From assembly GCA_900321145.1 (NCBI GenBank), contig ONVB01000257.1:1-5164 (forward strand): a DNA stretch of 5,164 nucleotides, written 5' to 3'. The stretch's first letter is position 1, and each line of letters starts with the position of its first letter. Source of the DNA: an uncultured Eubacteriales bacterium. Its GTDB lineage: Bacteria; Bacillota; Clostridia; Lachnospirales; Lachnospiraceae. Of the stretch, positions 1 to 5,164 are shown piece by piece. Made by a program: the position numbers and the translations under genes. Under the pieces are notes generated by a model, which worked only from the letters and a program-made list of their open reading frames with translations, was not told the origin of the DNA and searched no databases.

Positions 1-1
1 C

Positions 2-472
2 CTTGAGGCGTCAGCCTGTGAGCATATAGCCGAGGTAAACTGCCGCATAAAGTATGATGTGGTGATGAAGGATGAGCGTGAGTCGGGGCTCAGGGAGATA
101 CTGAACTTAGGTCATACGGTAGGGCGCGCCATAGAGACCTTGAGCGATTACAGGCTGCTCCACGGTGAAGCGGTATCCATCGGACTTGTTGCCGCGGCCG
201 CCCTTTCGGTACATTTTGGGCTGCTGACAAAAGAGGATAAGGATAAGGTGGTCAGACTGCTTGAGAAGGCGGGGCTGCCGACCGTGATTCCGGATTATAT
301 AGACCGCGAAGCTCTTGTGAAGAAGCTTTATACTGATAAGAAGGTCAGAGACGGCTCGCTCAGGTTTGTGCTTATGGACGGTATAGGCTCGGTGAGGGAG
401 TTTGAGCCGGGAGTATATGCGAGACGCGTGGATGAGGAGACGGCCGGAAAGATTATCAGAGAAATGCGGTAG
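2..472 (+). CDS. aroB: 3-dehydroquinate synthase, C-terminal part (5' end outside window)
   Basis: This enzyme converts DAHP to 3-dehydroquinate, the second step of the cytoplasmic shikimate pathway, using NAD and a divalent metal. The window holds the last 156 residues of a protein usually about 350 long; the reading frame is open from base 2, so the true start lies upstream. The metal and substrate region is clear: a KYDVVMKDERESGLR stretch (50-94) followed by LNLGHT and LLHGEAV. Lining these up on Aspergillus nidulans DHQ synthase numbering, I see Lys250, Arg264, Asn268 and the metal ligands His271 (113-115) and His287 (161-163), all kept and with exact spacing. A DKK motif near 335-343 probably supplies the later active-site lysine. 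One oddity: the position matching active-site His275 is Arg (cgc, 125-127). The gene ends 124 bases before the GH16 gene, with which it shares no obvious function. Identification as an AroB-family protein is firm; catalytic competence is inferred. Confidence 0.95.
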   Translation, partial: LEASACEHIAEVNCRIKYDVVMKDERESGLREILNLGHTVGRAIETLSDYRLLHGEAVSIGLVAAAALSVHFGLLTKEDKDKVVRLLEKAGLPTVIPDYIDREALVKKLYTDKKVRDGSLRFVLMDGIGSVREFEPGVYARRVDEETAGKIIREMR

Positions 473-522
473 CAGGTAATACTATAAGTTCGCCAAAGTT
501 GTATTTTTGAAATATCATTTGT

Positions 523-551
523 AGGAAACAGTACCCCTTTAAGTGTATAAT
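523..551 (+). promoter_or_regulatory. Possible promoter of the GH16 gene
   Basis: A perfect -10 hexamer TATAAT lies at 546-551, with only a weak -35 match (AGGAAA, 523-528, three of six) at 17-base spacing. Transcription would start near 558 and give a leader of about 40 bases. Such a transcript would lack the left arm of the 532-591 hairpin, so its ribosome binding site would be free. The weak -35 keeps confidence low; a second candidate -10, TATAGT, lies at 557-562, and TATCAT (513-518) could serve an upstream start. Confidence 0.35.
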
Positions 552-591
552 CCTTGTATAGTAACGAGCGGATAAGTACACGAAAGGGGTA
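532..591 (+). promoter_or_regulatory. Leader hairpin that buries the GH16 ribosome binding site, possibly also a terminator
   Basis: TACCCCTTT (532-540) is the exact reverse complement of AAAGGGGTA (583-591). The stem continues inward: GTGTA (543-547) with TACAC (577-581), one T-G wobble (548/576), then ATCC (550-553) with GGAT (570-573), leaving a 16-base loop. This gives 18 Watson-Crick pairs in three blocks separated by small internal loops. The right arm contains the Shine-Dalgarno sequence AAAGGGG of the gene starting at 597, and the left arm resembles the 3' end of 16S rRNA. Five Ts (592-596) follow directly. Seen: the pairing. Inferred: in transcripts reading in from aroB it would block translation, end transcription, or both. 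The large loop and A/T pairs make it a weaker terminator than the one at 3977-4016. Confidence 0.55.
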
Positions 592-596
592 TTTTT

Positions 597-2066
597 ATGA
601 GAAAAACAAAGGCATTTGCAGGGACACTTGCTGTAATGATGATGCTTACGGCATGCGGTAACAAGGCTGAGGAAAAAACAGAGGCAACTACGACGGCTGC
701 GACCACCGAAGTTGCAACGGAAGCTGCTACCGAGGCGACAACCGAAGCGACAACGGAGGCTGTCTCAGAGGAGGCTTCAACGGATGAGGCTGTTGATGCC
801 AAGGAGGATCCGAAAGCGGGATATCACCTTCTGTGGGAGGATAACTTCGACGGCGATAAGCTTGCTGAAGAGGACTGGAACTATGAGGTGCATGAGCCGG
901 GCTGGGTGAATCATGAGCTTCAGGAGTATGTGGCAAGCGAGGACTATGCATATGTGAAGGATGGCCAGCTGGTGATACAGCCTGTGAAGGATGGAGACAA
1001 GTATTACTCGGGACGTGTGAATACACAGAACAAGCGCAGCTTAAAGTACGGAAGGATAGAAGCGAGCATCAAGGTTCCCGAAGGCAAGGGCTTCCTTCCC
1101 GCATTCTGGATGATGCCGGATGACGAGGGCTTCTACGGACAGTGGCCCAAGTGCGGAGAGATAGATATCATGGAGGTTCTCGGTGATGATACCAAAAAGC
1201 AGTACGGTACGCTTCACTTCGGCGAGCCTCATACACAGAGACAGGGTATCTATGAGTTAAAGGACGGAGATTTCTCCAAAGAGTTTCATGAATATGCTAT
1301 AGAGTGGGAGCCGGGAGAGATCCGCTGGTATGTGGACGGAGAGCAGTTTTTCGCGACAAGCGACTGGTTCACGAAGGTTGACGGAGAGGATGAGAAGGCT
1401 TATCCCGCACCGTTTAATCAGAATTATCATGTGATATTAAATGTGGCTGTAGGCGGTGACTGGCCGGGCAATCCCGATGACAGTACTGTCTTTGATGAGC
1501 GTGCTGCTATGTATGTTGACTATGTGCGTATGTATCAGAAGGACAGCTATGACGAAAATGTAACAAAGCCCGAGAAGAAGATGAGCTTTAAGGAAGCGGA
1601 TGAGACGGGTAATTTTGTAACAAACGGTGATTTCGCCGCCGATGAAGACCTGACAGACGATAACGATTGGAAGTTCCTTATAGCCAAGGACGGTGAGGGC
1701 GAGGCTAAGATCGGTGATCATGAGATCATCATAAGCTCAACCAACGAGGGAACCGAGGAGTACGCTGTACAGCTCGTCCAGCCGAATATGCCTATGGTTC
1801 AGGGTAAGACCTATACCTTCTCTTTTGAAGCTTATGCAGAGGAGCCGCGTCAGATGAAGCCTGCCATAACAGCCCCCGAGGTTGACTGGATAAGGTACTT
1901 CCCGGATACGCCCGTAGATCTCACAACAGACTGGCAGACATACAGCTTTACATTTGAGATGAAGGATAAGGATGACGACAAGGGAAGAGTAGAGTTCAAT
2001 ATGGGCAAGCAGGGCTCGACCGCAACCATACATATAAGAAATGTAAGGCTTGAGGAGGCCGAGTAA
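597..2066 (+). CDS. Secreted GH16 beta-glucanase lipoprotein with C-terminal carbohydrate-binding module
   Basis: Likely an endo-beta-1,3-glucanase or mixed-linkage glucanase (laminarinase/lichenase type) anchored outside the cell. The 489-residue protein has, in order: a lipoprotein signal peptide (MRKTK, hydrophobic stretch, lipobox LTAC with lipidated Cys20); a Thr/Glu/Ala-rich linker (about 23-72); a GH16 catalytic domain (about 75-315); and a beta-sandwich module resembling CBM4/9 (about 337-487, opening with NFVTNGDF). The catalytic signature is GEIDIMEVLG at 187-196: Glu188 is the expected nucleophile, Asp190 the helper and Glu193 the acid/base. The extra residue in E-x-D-x-x-E marks the beta-bulge type, which covers laminarinases. 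Other family marks are LLWEDNFDG near the start, YGRIEASIKVPEGKGFLPAFWMMP (split over 151-174) and ILNVAVGGDWPG. The ATG follows AAAGGGG at 7 bases. The gene converges with the araC-type gene 53 bases on. Exact substrate cannot be read from sequence. Confidence 0.92.
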   Translation: MRKTKAFAGTLAVMMMLTACGNKAEEKTEATTTAATTEVATEAATEATTEATTEAVSEEASTDEAVDAKEDPKAGYHLLWEDNFDGDKLAEEDWNYEVHEPGWVNHELQEYVASEDYAYVKDGQLVIQPVKDGDKYYSGRVNTQNKRSLKYGRIEASIKVPEGKGFLPAFWMMPDDEGFYGQWPKCGEIDIMEVLGDDTKKQYGTLHFGEPHTQRQGIYELKDGDFSKEFHEYAIEWEPGEIRWYVDGEQFFATSDWFTKVDGEDEKAYPAPFNQNYHVILNVAVGGDWPGNPDDSTVFDERAAMYVDYVRMYQKDSYDENVTKPEKKMSFKEADETGNFVTNGDFAADEDLTDDNDWKFLIAKDGEGEAKIGDHEIIISSTNEGTEEYAVQLVQPNMPMVQGKTYTFSFEAYAEEPRQMKPAITAPEVDWIRYFPDTPVDLTTDWQTYSFTFEMKDKDDDKGRVEFNMGKQGSTATIHIRNVRLEEAE

Positions 2067-2119
2067 ATACAAATATCCGTTACCGGCAGTGCTCCGTATC
2101 CGGGCTTTACATACTGCTT

Positions 2120-2833
2120 TCAGTTCTGACTTCGATACTGTTTCGGGGTGCTGCCGGTGATTGATTTAAATATATCTATGAAATGACTCTGAGATGCAAA
2201 GGAAAGCTTCATGGCGATCTCGAGGATGCTGTCGTCGGTGTTTTTAAGAAGCTCCTCGGCTATCTCGATCTTCTTCTCGCGGATGTAATTGCTCACGGGG
2301 ATTCCTATCTCCCTTACAAATTCGCGCGAAAGGTAGCTCTTGGATACACCGGCGTGAGTTGCAAGCTCTGATACCGTGATACGCTCGTAGATATGTGAAT
2401 AGATGTAATTGACACAGCGTGTGATGGGGCGTGAAAGTCCTCTGTCGCGGTTTATGAAACGCATCTTTCCGGTGAAATCAAGTACCATGCTGTTATGCGC
2501 AGCTTCAACCTCCGCTTCGGTTTTGACCTGGTCGAGCTTTCTTATATAGTAGTCGCTCATGCGGAATGCACGCTCGGGCTCAAGACCCTTGGCTATGCAT
2601 TTACGGGTGACTAATGCGGTAGTCACGACCATATGGTACTTAAGGTTCAAAACGGGATCGACCGAAAGACGGCCGACGCCTGTGGAGTCGAGAAAACGGT
2701 GATCATCGCAGTTCTGGCGGACATAATCTATATCTCCGGATGCAACCGCATTCAAAAAGAGAGTCTCCTCGTCGGTGCTTCGGTGCTCGTCATATTCATC
2801 GGTATGTATATTTTTATCTTGATTATAGGACAT
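2120..2833 (-). CDS. AraC-family transcriptional regulator, probable controller of the glucanase locus
   Basis: A 237-residue DNA-binding regulator. The C-terminal 95 or so residues form the AraC double helix-turn-helix: first at about 152-175 (ITVSELATHAGVSKSYLSR), second at about 202-223 (ILEIAMKLSFASQSHF), ending with the usual GSTPKQYR. The N-terminal half (about 20-125) is mostly helical, with LSVDPVLNLKYHMVV and a later SDYYIRKLD stretch; this layout is common in clostridial AraC proteins and lacks a recognisable cupin sugar-binding domain, so the signal is unknown. I chose the ATG at 2833 because GAGG stands a few bases upstream; the frame stays open another 119 codons, but that part would run antisense into the GH5 gene. 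It is divergent from GH5 (87 bases between starts) and convergent with GH16, so control of one or both is likely but inferred. Confidence 0.9.
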   Translation of the reverse strand: MSYNQDKNIHTDEYDEHRSTDEETLFLNAVASGDIDYVRQNCDDHRFLDSTGVGRLSVDPVLNLKYHMVVTTALVTRKCIAKGLEPERAFRMSDYYIRKLDQVKTEAEVEAAHNSMVLDFTGKMRFINRDRGLSRPITRCVNYIYSHIYERITVSELATHAGVSKSYLSREFVREIGIPVSNYIREKKIEIAEELLKNTDDSILEIAMKLSFASQSHFIDIFKSITGSTPKQYRSQN

Positions 2834-2842
2834 GATTACCTC

Positions 2843-2872
2843 TTCACAAATTGGGTTTATATATGTTATGAT
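2843..2872 (+). promoter_or_regulatory. Promoter of the GH5 gene (extended -10)
   Basis: TGTTATGAT (2864-2872) is an extended -10 element, with a TTCACA -35 (2843-2848) 18 bases upstream. Start of transcription would fall near 2879, leaving a leader of about 40 bases with GGAGG at 2909-2913, 7 bases before the ATG. The -10 overlaps that of the opposing regulator promoter. Confidence 0.5.
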
Positions 2873-2895
2873 ACCATAAAATACGGTGAGCCGTA
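2866..2895. repeat. Two adjacent 14-base palindromes in the divergent promoter region
   Basis: TTATGATACCATAA (2866-2879) and TACGGTGAGCCGTA (2882-2895) each have perfect 5-base arms around a 4-base centre, with centres 16 bases apart. The first covers the overlapping -10 elements; the second sits just past the GH5 start point and over the regulator's -35. They could be operator half-sites or, for the second, a small 5' hairpin in the GH5 transcript. The two share no sequence, so one protein binding both is not indicated. Confidence 0.4.
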
Positions 2896-2897
2896 AA
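2868..2897 (-). promoter_or_regulatory. Promoter of the AraC-type gene
   Basis: On the minus strand, TTTACG (2897-2892) and TATCAT (2873-2868) are spaced by 18 bases, pointing at the regulator. Its -10 shares five bases with the GH5 -10 on the other strand, so the two promoters should compete for polymerase. The assignment rests on hexamer matches only. Confidence 0.4.
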
Positions 2898-2920
2898 GAT
2901 AATATATCGGAGGAAAATCT

Positions 2921-3949
2921 ATGAGAAGATGGAAGGGTTTCGAGCATGGCGTTAATCTGGGAGGCTGGTTTTCGCAGTGCGACCACACAAAGGAAAGACA
3001 TGATACATTTATCAATGAGGATGATATAAAGAAAATCGCTGAGTGGGGACTCGACCACGTGAGACTTCCCATGGATTATGAGCTTATCGAGGCGGAAGAC
3101 GGATCTTATATGGAAGATGGCTTTGCCTATATAGACAAGGTGCTTGAGTGGACCGGGAGGTATAAGCTCAACATAGTCCTTGATCTGCATAAGACCTTCG
3201 GCTTCTCCTTCGACTTCGGTGAGAACGAATCGGGTTTCTTCGAAAATGAGGATTATCAGGAGCGCTTCTACAGGCTTTGGGAGGAGTTTGCGCGCCGTTA
3301 CGGAAACATAGGCGACAGGGTAGCGTTCGAGCTTTTAAATGAAGTGACCGATAAGGAACTCTGTGATATCTGGAACAGGATAAGTACCGGATGCATAGAG
3401 AGGATAAGGAAGATCGCGCCGAATGTGAAAATCCTTGTAGGCGGATACTGGAATAACAGTATTGAATCGCTTAAGGACCTTCTTCCGCCGTATGATGAGA
3501 ATGTTGTATACAATTTCCACTGCTACGAGCCGCTCATCTTCACACATCAGGGTGCTTACTGGGTGCCGGGAATGGACAGGGATGTGCGCATATCCGTAAA
3601 TGCAACCTATGGCGAGCTTGCAAAGGCTACCAAGGATCACCTCTCCATGGCTTCGGTTCCTTTGACGGCATTTGATCAGGAGGCACAGCTTGGTACGGAG
3701 TATTTTGACAAGTACTTTGCCGAGGCTGTAAGGATAGCAGAGGAAAGAAATGTACCGCTTTACTGCGGAGAGTACGGAGTGATCAACTTAGCGGATGCGC
3801 AGGAGACCTTAAAGTGGTACAGGCTTATAGGTAAGTCGTTCAACCGGTTTGGTATAGGAAGAGCTGCATGGAGCTATAAGGAGATGGATTTCGGACTAAC
3901 AGACGAGCATCTTAAAGATGTGCTTGATGATATAGTTAAGGAATTATAG
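2921..3949 (+). CDS. Cytoplasmic GH5 beta-glucanase, CelC-like
   Basis: A 342-residue (beta/alpha)8 retaining glycoside hydrolase of clan GH-A, resembling endoglucanase CelC of Clostridium thermocellum (about 343 residues) from end to end, as far as I can recall that sequence. Visible GH5 marks: GVNLGGWFSQ at 10-19, Arg48 in VRLP, His90 in DLH, Asn140-Glu141 in FELLNE (acid/base), His200 and Tyr202 in YNFHCYEP, Glu284 in YCGEYG (nucleophile), and Trp317 in AAWSYKEMDF. The stretch 208-275 between them probably forms the extra subdomain CelC carries. There is no signal peptide: the catalytic fold begins within the first 10 residues, so the enzyme acts inside the cell, presumably on imported gluco-oligosaccharides. 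GGAGG lies 7 bases before the ATG. It is divergent from the AraC gene and ends in its own terminator, so it is probably a single-gene transcript. Specificity (beta-1,4, mixed-linkage or beta-1,3) is not decided by sequence. Confidence 0.92.
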   Translation: MRRWKGFEHGVNLGGWFSQCDHTKERHDTFINEDDIKKIAEWGLDHVRLPMDYELIEAEDGSYMEDGFAYIDKVLEWTGRYKLNIVLDLHKTFGFSFDFGENESGFFENEDYQERFYRLWEEFARRYGNIGDRVAFELLNEVTDKELCDIWNRISTGCIERIRKIAPNVKILVGGYWNNSIESLKDLLPPYDENVVYNFHCYEPLIFTHQGAYWVPGMDRDVRISVNATYGELAKATKDHLSMASVPLTAFDQEAQLGTEYFDKYFAEAVRIAEERNVPLYCGEYGVINLADAQETLKWYRLIGKSFNRFGIGRAAWSYKEMDFGLTDEHLKDVLDDIVKEL

Positions 3950-3951
3950 TT

Positions 3952-3969
3952 GTTTTTTTGGAAAAAAAC
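3952..3969. repeat. T7/A7 inverted repeat after the GH5 stop codon
   Basis: GTTTTTTTGGAAAAAAAC has perfect 8-base arms around GG, starting 2 bases after the GH5 stop. As RNA it would be a weak, nearly all A-U hairpin. It lies 8 bases before the main terminator stem and may only be a bent A-tract, or a weak aid to termination on the opposite strand. Confidence 0.4.
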
Positions 3970-3976
3970 TATTGAA

Positions 3977-4016
3977 GAGGCTGTTGCGAAGAGAGGCGCG
4001 ACAGCCTCGATTTTTT
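3977..4016 (+). terminator. Intrinsic terminator of the GH5 gene
   Basis: GAGGCTGTTGCG (3977-3988) pairs with CGCGACAGCCTC (3997-4008) over 12 positions with one G-T wobble, around an 8-base loop, and is followed by GA and six Ts (4011-4016). Stem strength and T-run are typical of a Rho-independent terminator. It separates the glucanase locus from the next gene. Confidence 0.92.
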
Positions 4017-4035
4017 ATGCACACGACCGCTTGTT

Positions 4036-4059
4036 TTATGTAAACATTGGATTACATAA
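4036..4059. repeat. 24-base dyad upstream of the SH3b gene
   Basis: TTATGTAA (4036-4043) and TTACATAA (4052-4059) are perfect 8-base inverted arms around an 8-base centre. It lies 89 bases upstream of the -35 element and beyond the GH5 terminator, so it is more likely a DNA operator for a dimeric regulator than an RNA hairpin. No binding protein is recognised. Confidence 0.45.
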
Positions 4060-4134
4060 TAAATTAAATAACTGTTGCGTAAACTTGTAGTTGTAAACAC
4101 CGGAAACCGGCTTATTTGCGCGAAAATCAAAAAA

Positions 4135-4151
4135 TGTTAATTAAGTGTTGA
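4135..4151 (+). promoter_or_regulatory. Possible OmpR-family (WalR-like) box overlapping the -35
   Basis: TGTTAA (4135-4140) and TGTTGA (4146-4151) are direct repeats separated by 5 bases, matching the known WalR consensus TGTWAH-N5-TGTWAH at 11 of 12 positions. The right half overlaps the TTGACA -35. In this AT-rich stretch a chance match is possible. Confidence 0.3.
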
Positions 4152-4176
4152 CAATAATTGTAACATTTGCTATACT
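4148..4176 (+). promoter_or_regulatory. Near-consensus sigma-A promoter of the SH3b gene
   Basis: A perfect TTGACA (4148-4153), exactly 17 bases, then TATACT (4171-4176). Transcription would start near 4183, giving a leader of about 86 bases. It is the best promoter match in the window. Confidence 0.85.
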
Positions 4177-4181
4177 GCGAT

Positions 4182-4198
4182 TGTAACAAATTCGTAAC
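4182..4198 (+). promoter_or_regulatory. Possible OmpR-family (WalR-like) box at the transcription start
   Basis: TGTAAC (4182-4187), five bases, then CGTAAC (4193-4198): 11 of 12 positions match TGTWAH-N5-TGTWAH, with 11-base phasing. GTAA(C/A) motifs in the same orientation also occur at 4040, 4079, 4093, 4160, 4214 and 4226. WalR controls cell-wall hydrolases in Bacillota, which would suit the gene downstream. A site at +1 would suggest repression. Functional meaning is inferred. Confidence 0.4.
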
Positions 4199-4238
4199 AT
4201 ATTTAAGAAATATGTAAATAAAGATGTAAACTACATCT
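4197..4238 (+). promoter_or_regulatory. Two triloop hairpins in the leader of the SH3b gene
   Basis: ACATATTTAAGAAATATGT (4197-4215) folds into a perfect 8-base-pair stem with loop AAG. AGATGTAAACTACATCT (4222-4238) folds into a perfect 7-base-pair stem with loop AAC. Both lie inside the predicted leader (about 4183-4268), upstream of GGAGG at 4255-4259, which they do not cover. They may protect the 5' end of the mRNA. Neither has a T-run after it, so termination is unlikely, and no riboswitch class is recognised. Confidence 0.45.
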
Positions 4239-4268
4239 GTTTGAGGTTTTGATTGGAGGTTATTTGAA

Positions 4269-5164
4269 ATGGTCAGGAATATAAGAAGAGGTCTTCTTAT
4301 AGCGATATCACTTGGACTTTGTGCAGGTTCGTTAAACTCGGGAAAGCTTGATTCAAGGGCGGCAGAGGTTATCTACAATGATGCCAATGTCAGCATCATG
4401 ACAGCGGTTGACAAGTATGTTGCAGAGAATGAGGATGCTTTCGAAGAGGAGTATGTAGCTTACCTTGCAGCATTTGAAGAGCCTGTAATAAAGGCGGCAG
4501 AAGCAGAGGTTAAGGCACCTGAGGTTGAGGCAGCAGAAGCACCGGCACCGGCCGCACCGCAGGCAACCATGGAGATAACTCTCGTAGAGAATAAGGAAGA
4601 GACCACAGAGGAGACCGAAAAGGAAGCAACCGAGGAAGCATCGGAGGAGGCTTCAGAGCAGGCTGAAGAGGAGACTACAGAGGCAGAGAGCTCATCGGAT
4701 GATGAGGGTCTTGTGGATGCACCTCAGTTTGACTTCTCCGGAAAAGCTGTTGTAACAGCAGGAGAGACAGTTAATATCAGAAGCAGCGAGAGCTTATCAG
4801 CAAGCAGAGTCGGAACCATAGCTGACGGCGGTATAGTTGATGTCATAGAGTATGGTGACGAGTGGACTCACATAACCTCAGGCGGAATAGACGGATATGT
4901 AAAGACCTTTGCACTTTCCTTCGGTGATGATGCAAGGGCTTATGCAGAGGCTAACTTGAGAAAGGTAGCGATAGTAAATGTAGGCGGACTCAGAATGAGA
5001 GCCGGAGCCGGCACGGAGTATGATCAGCTTGCGCTTCTCTCATACGGTGAGAGCTACACGGTTACCGGAAGCGCGGAGGGCTGGACACAGATCGCTCTTG
5101 ATGATATGACCGGTTACCTCTTTAACGAGTATATTATCATCTCTTATGATATGCCGACTGCAAA
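4269..5164 (+). CDS. Secreted cell-wall protein with two SH3b domains (3' end outside window)
   Basis: The first 298 residues of an exported protein that runs off the window. In order: a signal peptide (MVRNIRR, hydrophobic stretch 8-20, probable cleavage after SRAA at 29-32); a helical, acidic segment of unknown function (33-80); a Pro/Ala then Glu/Thr/Ser-rich linker (about 81-148); SH3b domain 1 (about 158-216, with VNIRSSES and IDGYV); and SH3b domain 2 (about 231-292, with LRMRAGAGTEYDQL and MTGYLF). Bacterial SH3 domains of this type usually bind peptidoglycan and often precede a catalytic NlpC/P60 or amidase domain, which may lie downstream; that is inference. The ATG has GGAGG 9 bases upstream, follows a strong promoter, and is alone after the GH5 terminator. 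The linker resembles that of the GH16 lipoprotein, suggesting both span the same envelope. Role in wall remodelling is likely but unproven. Confidence 0.88.
   Translation, partial: MVRNIRRGLLIAISLGLCAGSLNSGKLDSRAAEVIYNDANVSIMTAVDKYVAENEDAFEEEYVAYLAAFEEPVIKAAEAEVKAPEVEAAEAPAPAAPQATMEITLVENKEETTEETEKEATEEASEEASEQAEEETTEAESSSDDEGLVDAPQFDFSGKAVVTAGETVNIRSSESLSASRVGTIADGGIVDVIEYGDEWTHITSGGIDGYVKTFALSFGDDARAYAEANLRKVAIVNVGGLRMRAGAGTEYDQLALLSYGESYTVTGSAEGWTQIALDDMTGYLFNEYIIISYDMPTA

Noticed and set aside
539..1026. Minus-strand open frames opposite the GH16 signal peptide and linker
   Set aside because: Their Ala/Val/Ser or Pro/His/Ser composition is the mirror of the repetitive linker and GH16 codons; no ribosome binding site or family match is visible.
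2076..2103. Imperfect direct repeat TCCGTTACCGG / TCCGTATCCGG between GH16 and the AraC gene, examined as a terminator
   Set aside because: Nine of eleven bases agree, but it forms only 4-base stems and has no T-run on either strand, so a shared terminator is not supported.
2834..3190. A 119-codon N-terminal extension of the AraC reading frame
   Set aside because: It runs antisense across the divergent promoters and into the start of GH5, has no AraC-like content, and a good ribosome binding site precedes the ATG at 2833.
4100..4110. CCGG-AAA-CCGG
   Set aside because: Only 4-base arms built from a self-complementary tetramer; likely chance.
4183..4268. Riboswitch in the SH3b gene leader
   Set aside because: The leader is short and I see no conserved core of c-di-AMP, c-di-GMP or other known classes; only two simple hairpins.
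4275..4293. Twin-arginine export signal in the SH3b protein (NIRRGLL)
   Set aside because: The RR pair lacks the rest of the S-RR-x-F-L-K consensus and the short hydrophobic stretch fits ordinary Sec export.

Overview
The window looks like the chromosome of an anaerobic, low-to-mid GC Gram-positive bacterium, most likely of the Lachnospiraceae (Clostridia). The reasons are strong GGAGG-type ribosome binding sites, a Thr/Glu/Ala-rich linker behind a lipobox, an AraC regulator with a clostridial-style helical N-terminal half, and a CelC-like GH5 enzyme. The taxonomic call is inference; no marker gene proves it.

Layout from left to right. (1) The 3' part of aroB (3-dehydroquinate synthase), plus strand, ending at 472. 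(2) A 124-base gap holding a long imperfect hairpin whose right arm is the ribosome binding site of the next gene and is followed by TTTTT. (3) A secreted GH16 beta-glucanase lipoprotein with a C-terminal carbohydrate-binding module, 597-2066, plus strand. (4) An AraC-family regulator on the minus strand, 2120-2833, convergent with the GH16 gene. (5) An 87-base divergent promoter region with two face-to-face promoters and two short palindromes. (6) A cytoplasmic GH5 glucanase of the CelC type, 2921-3949, plus strand, closed by a strong intrinsic terminator at 3977-4016. (7) An AT-rich 250-base control region with a 24-base dyad, a near-consensus promoter, TGTAAC-type repeats spaced like an OmpR-family (WalR-like) box, and two small leader hairpins. 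(8) The 5' part of a secreted SH3b-domain cell-wall protein, from 4269 past the window end.

How the genes fit together. GH16, AraC and GH5 look like a small locus for beta-1,3 or mixed-linkage beta-glucan use: the lipoprotein cuts polymer outside the cell, the GH5 enzyme without signal peptide cuts imported oligosaccharides inside, and the AraC protein, transcribed divergently from GH5, probably controls it. No transporter is visible in the window. The gene content resembles the celC-glyR3-licA (GH5, regulator, GH16) cluster of Clostridium thermocellum, but with a different regulator family and gene order. aroB and the SH3b gene look like unrelated flanking units.

I see no RNA genes, CRISPR arrays, insertion sequences or prophage signs. 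No clearly novel system is evident. The most interesting parts are non-coding: the hairpin that buries the GH16 ribosome binding site, and the structured control region ahead of the SH3b gene.
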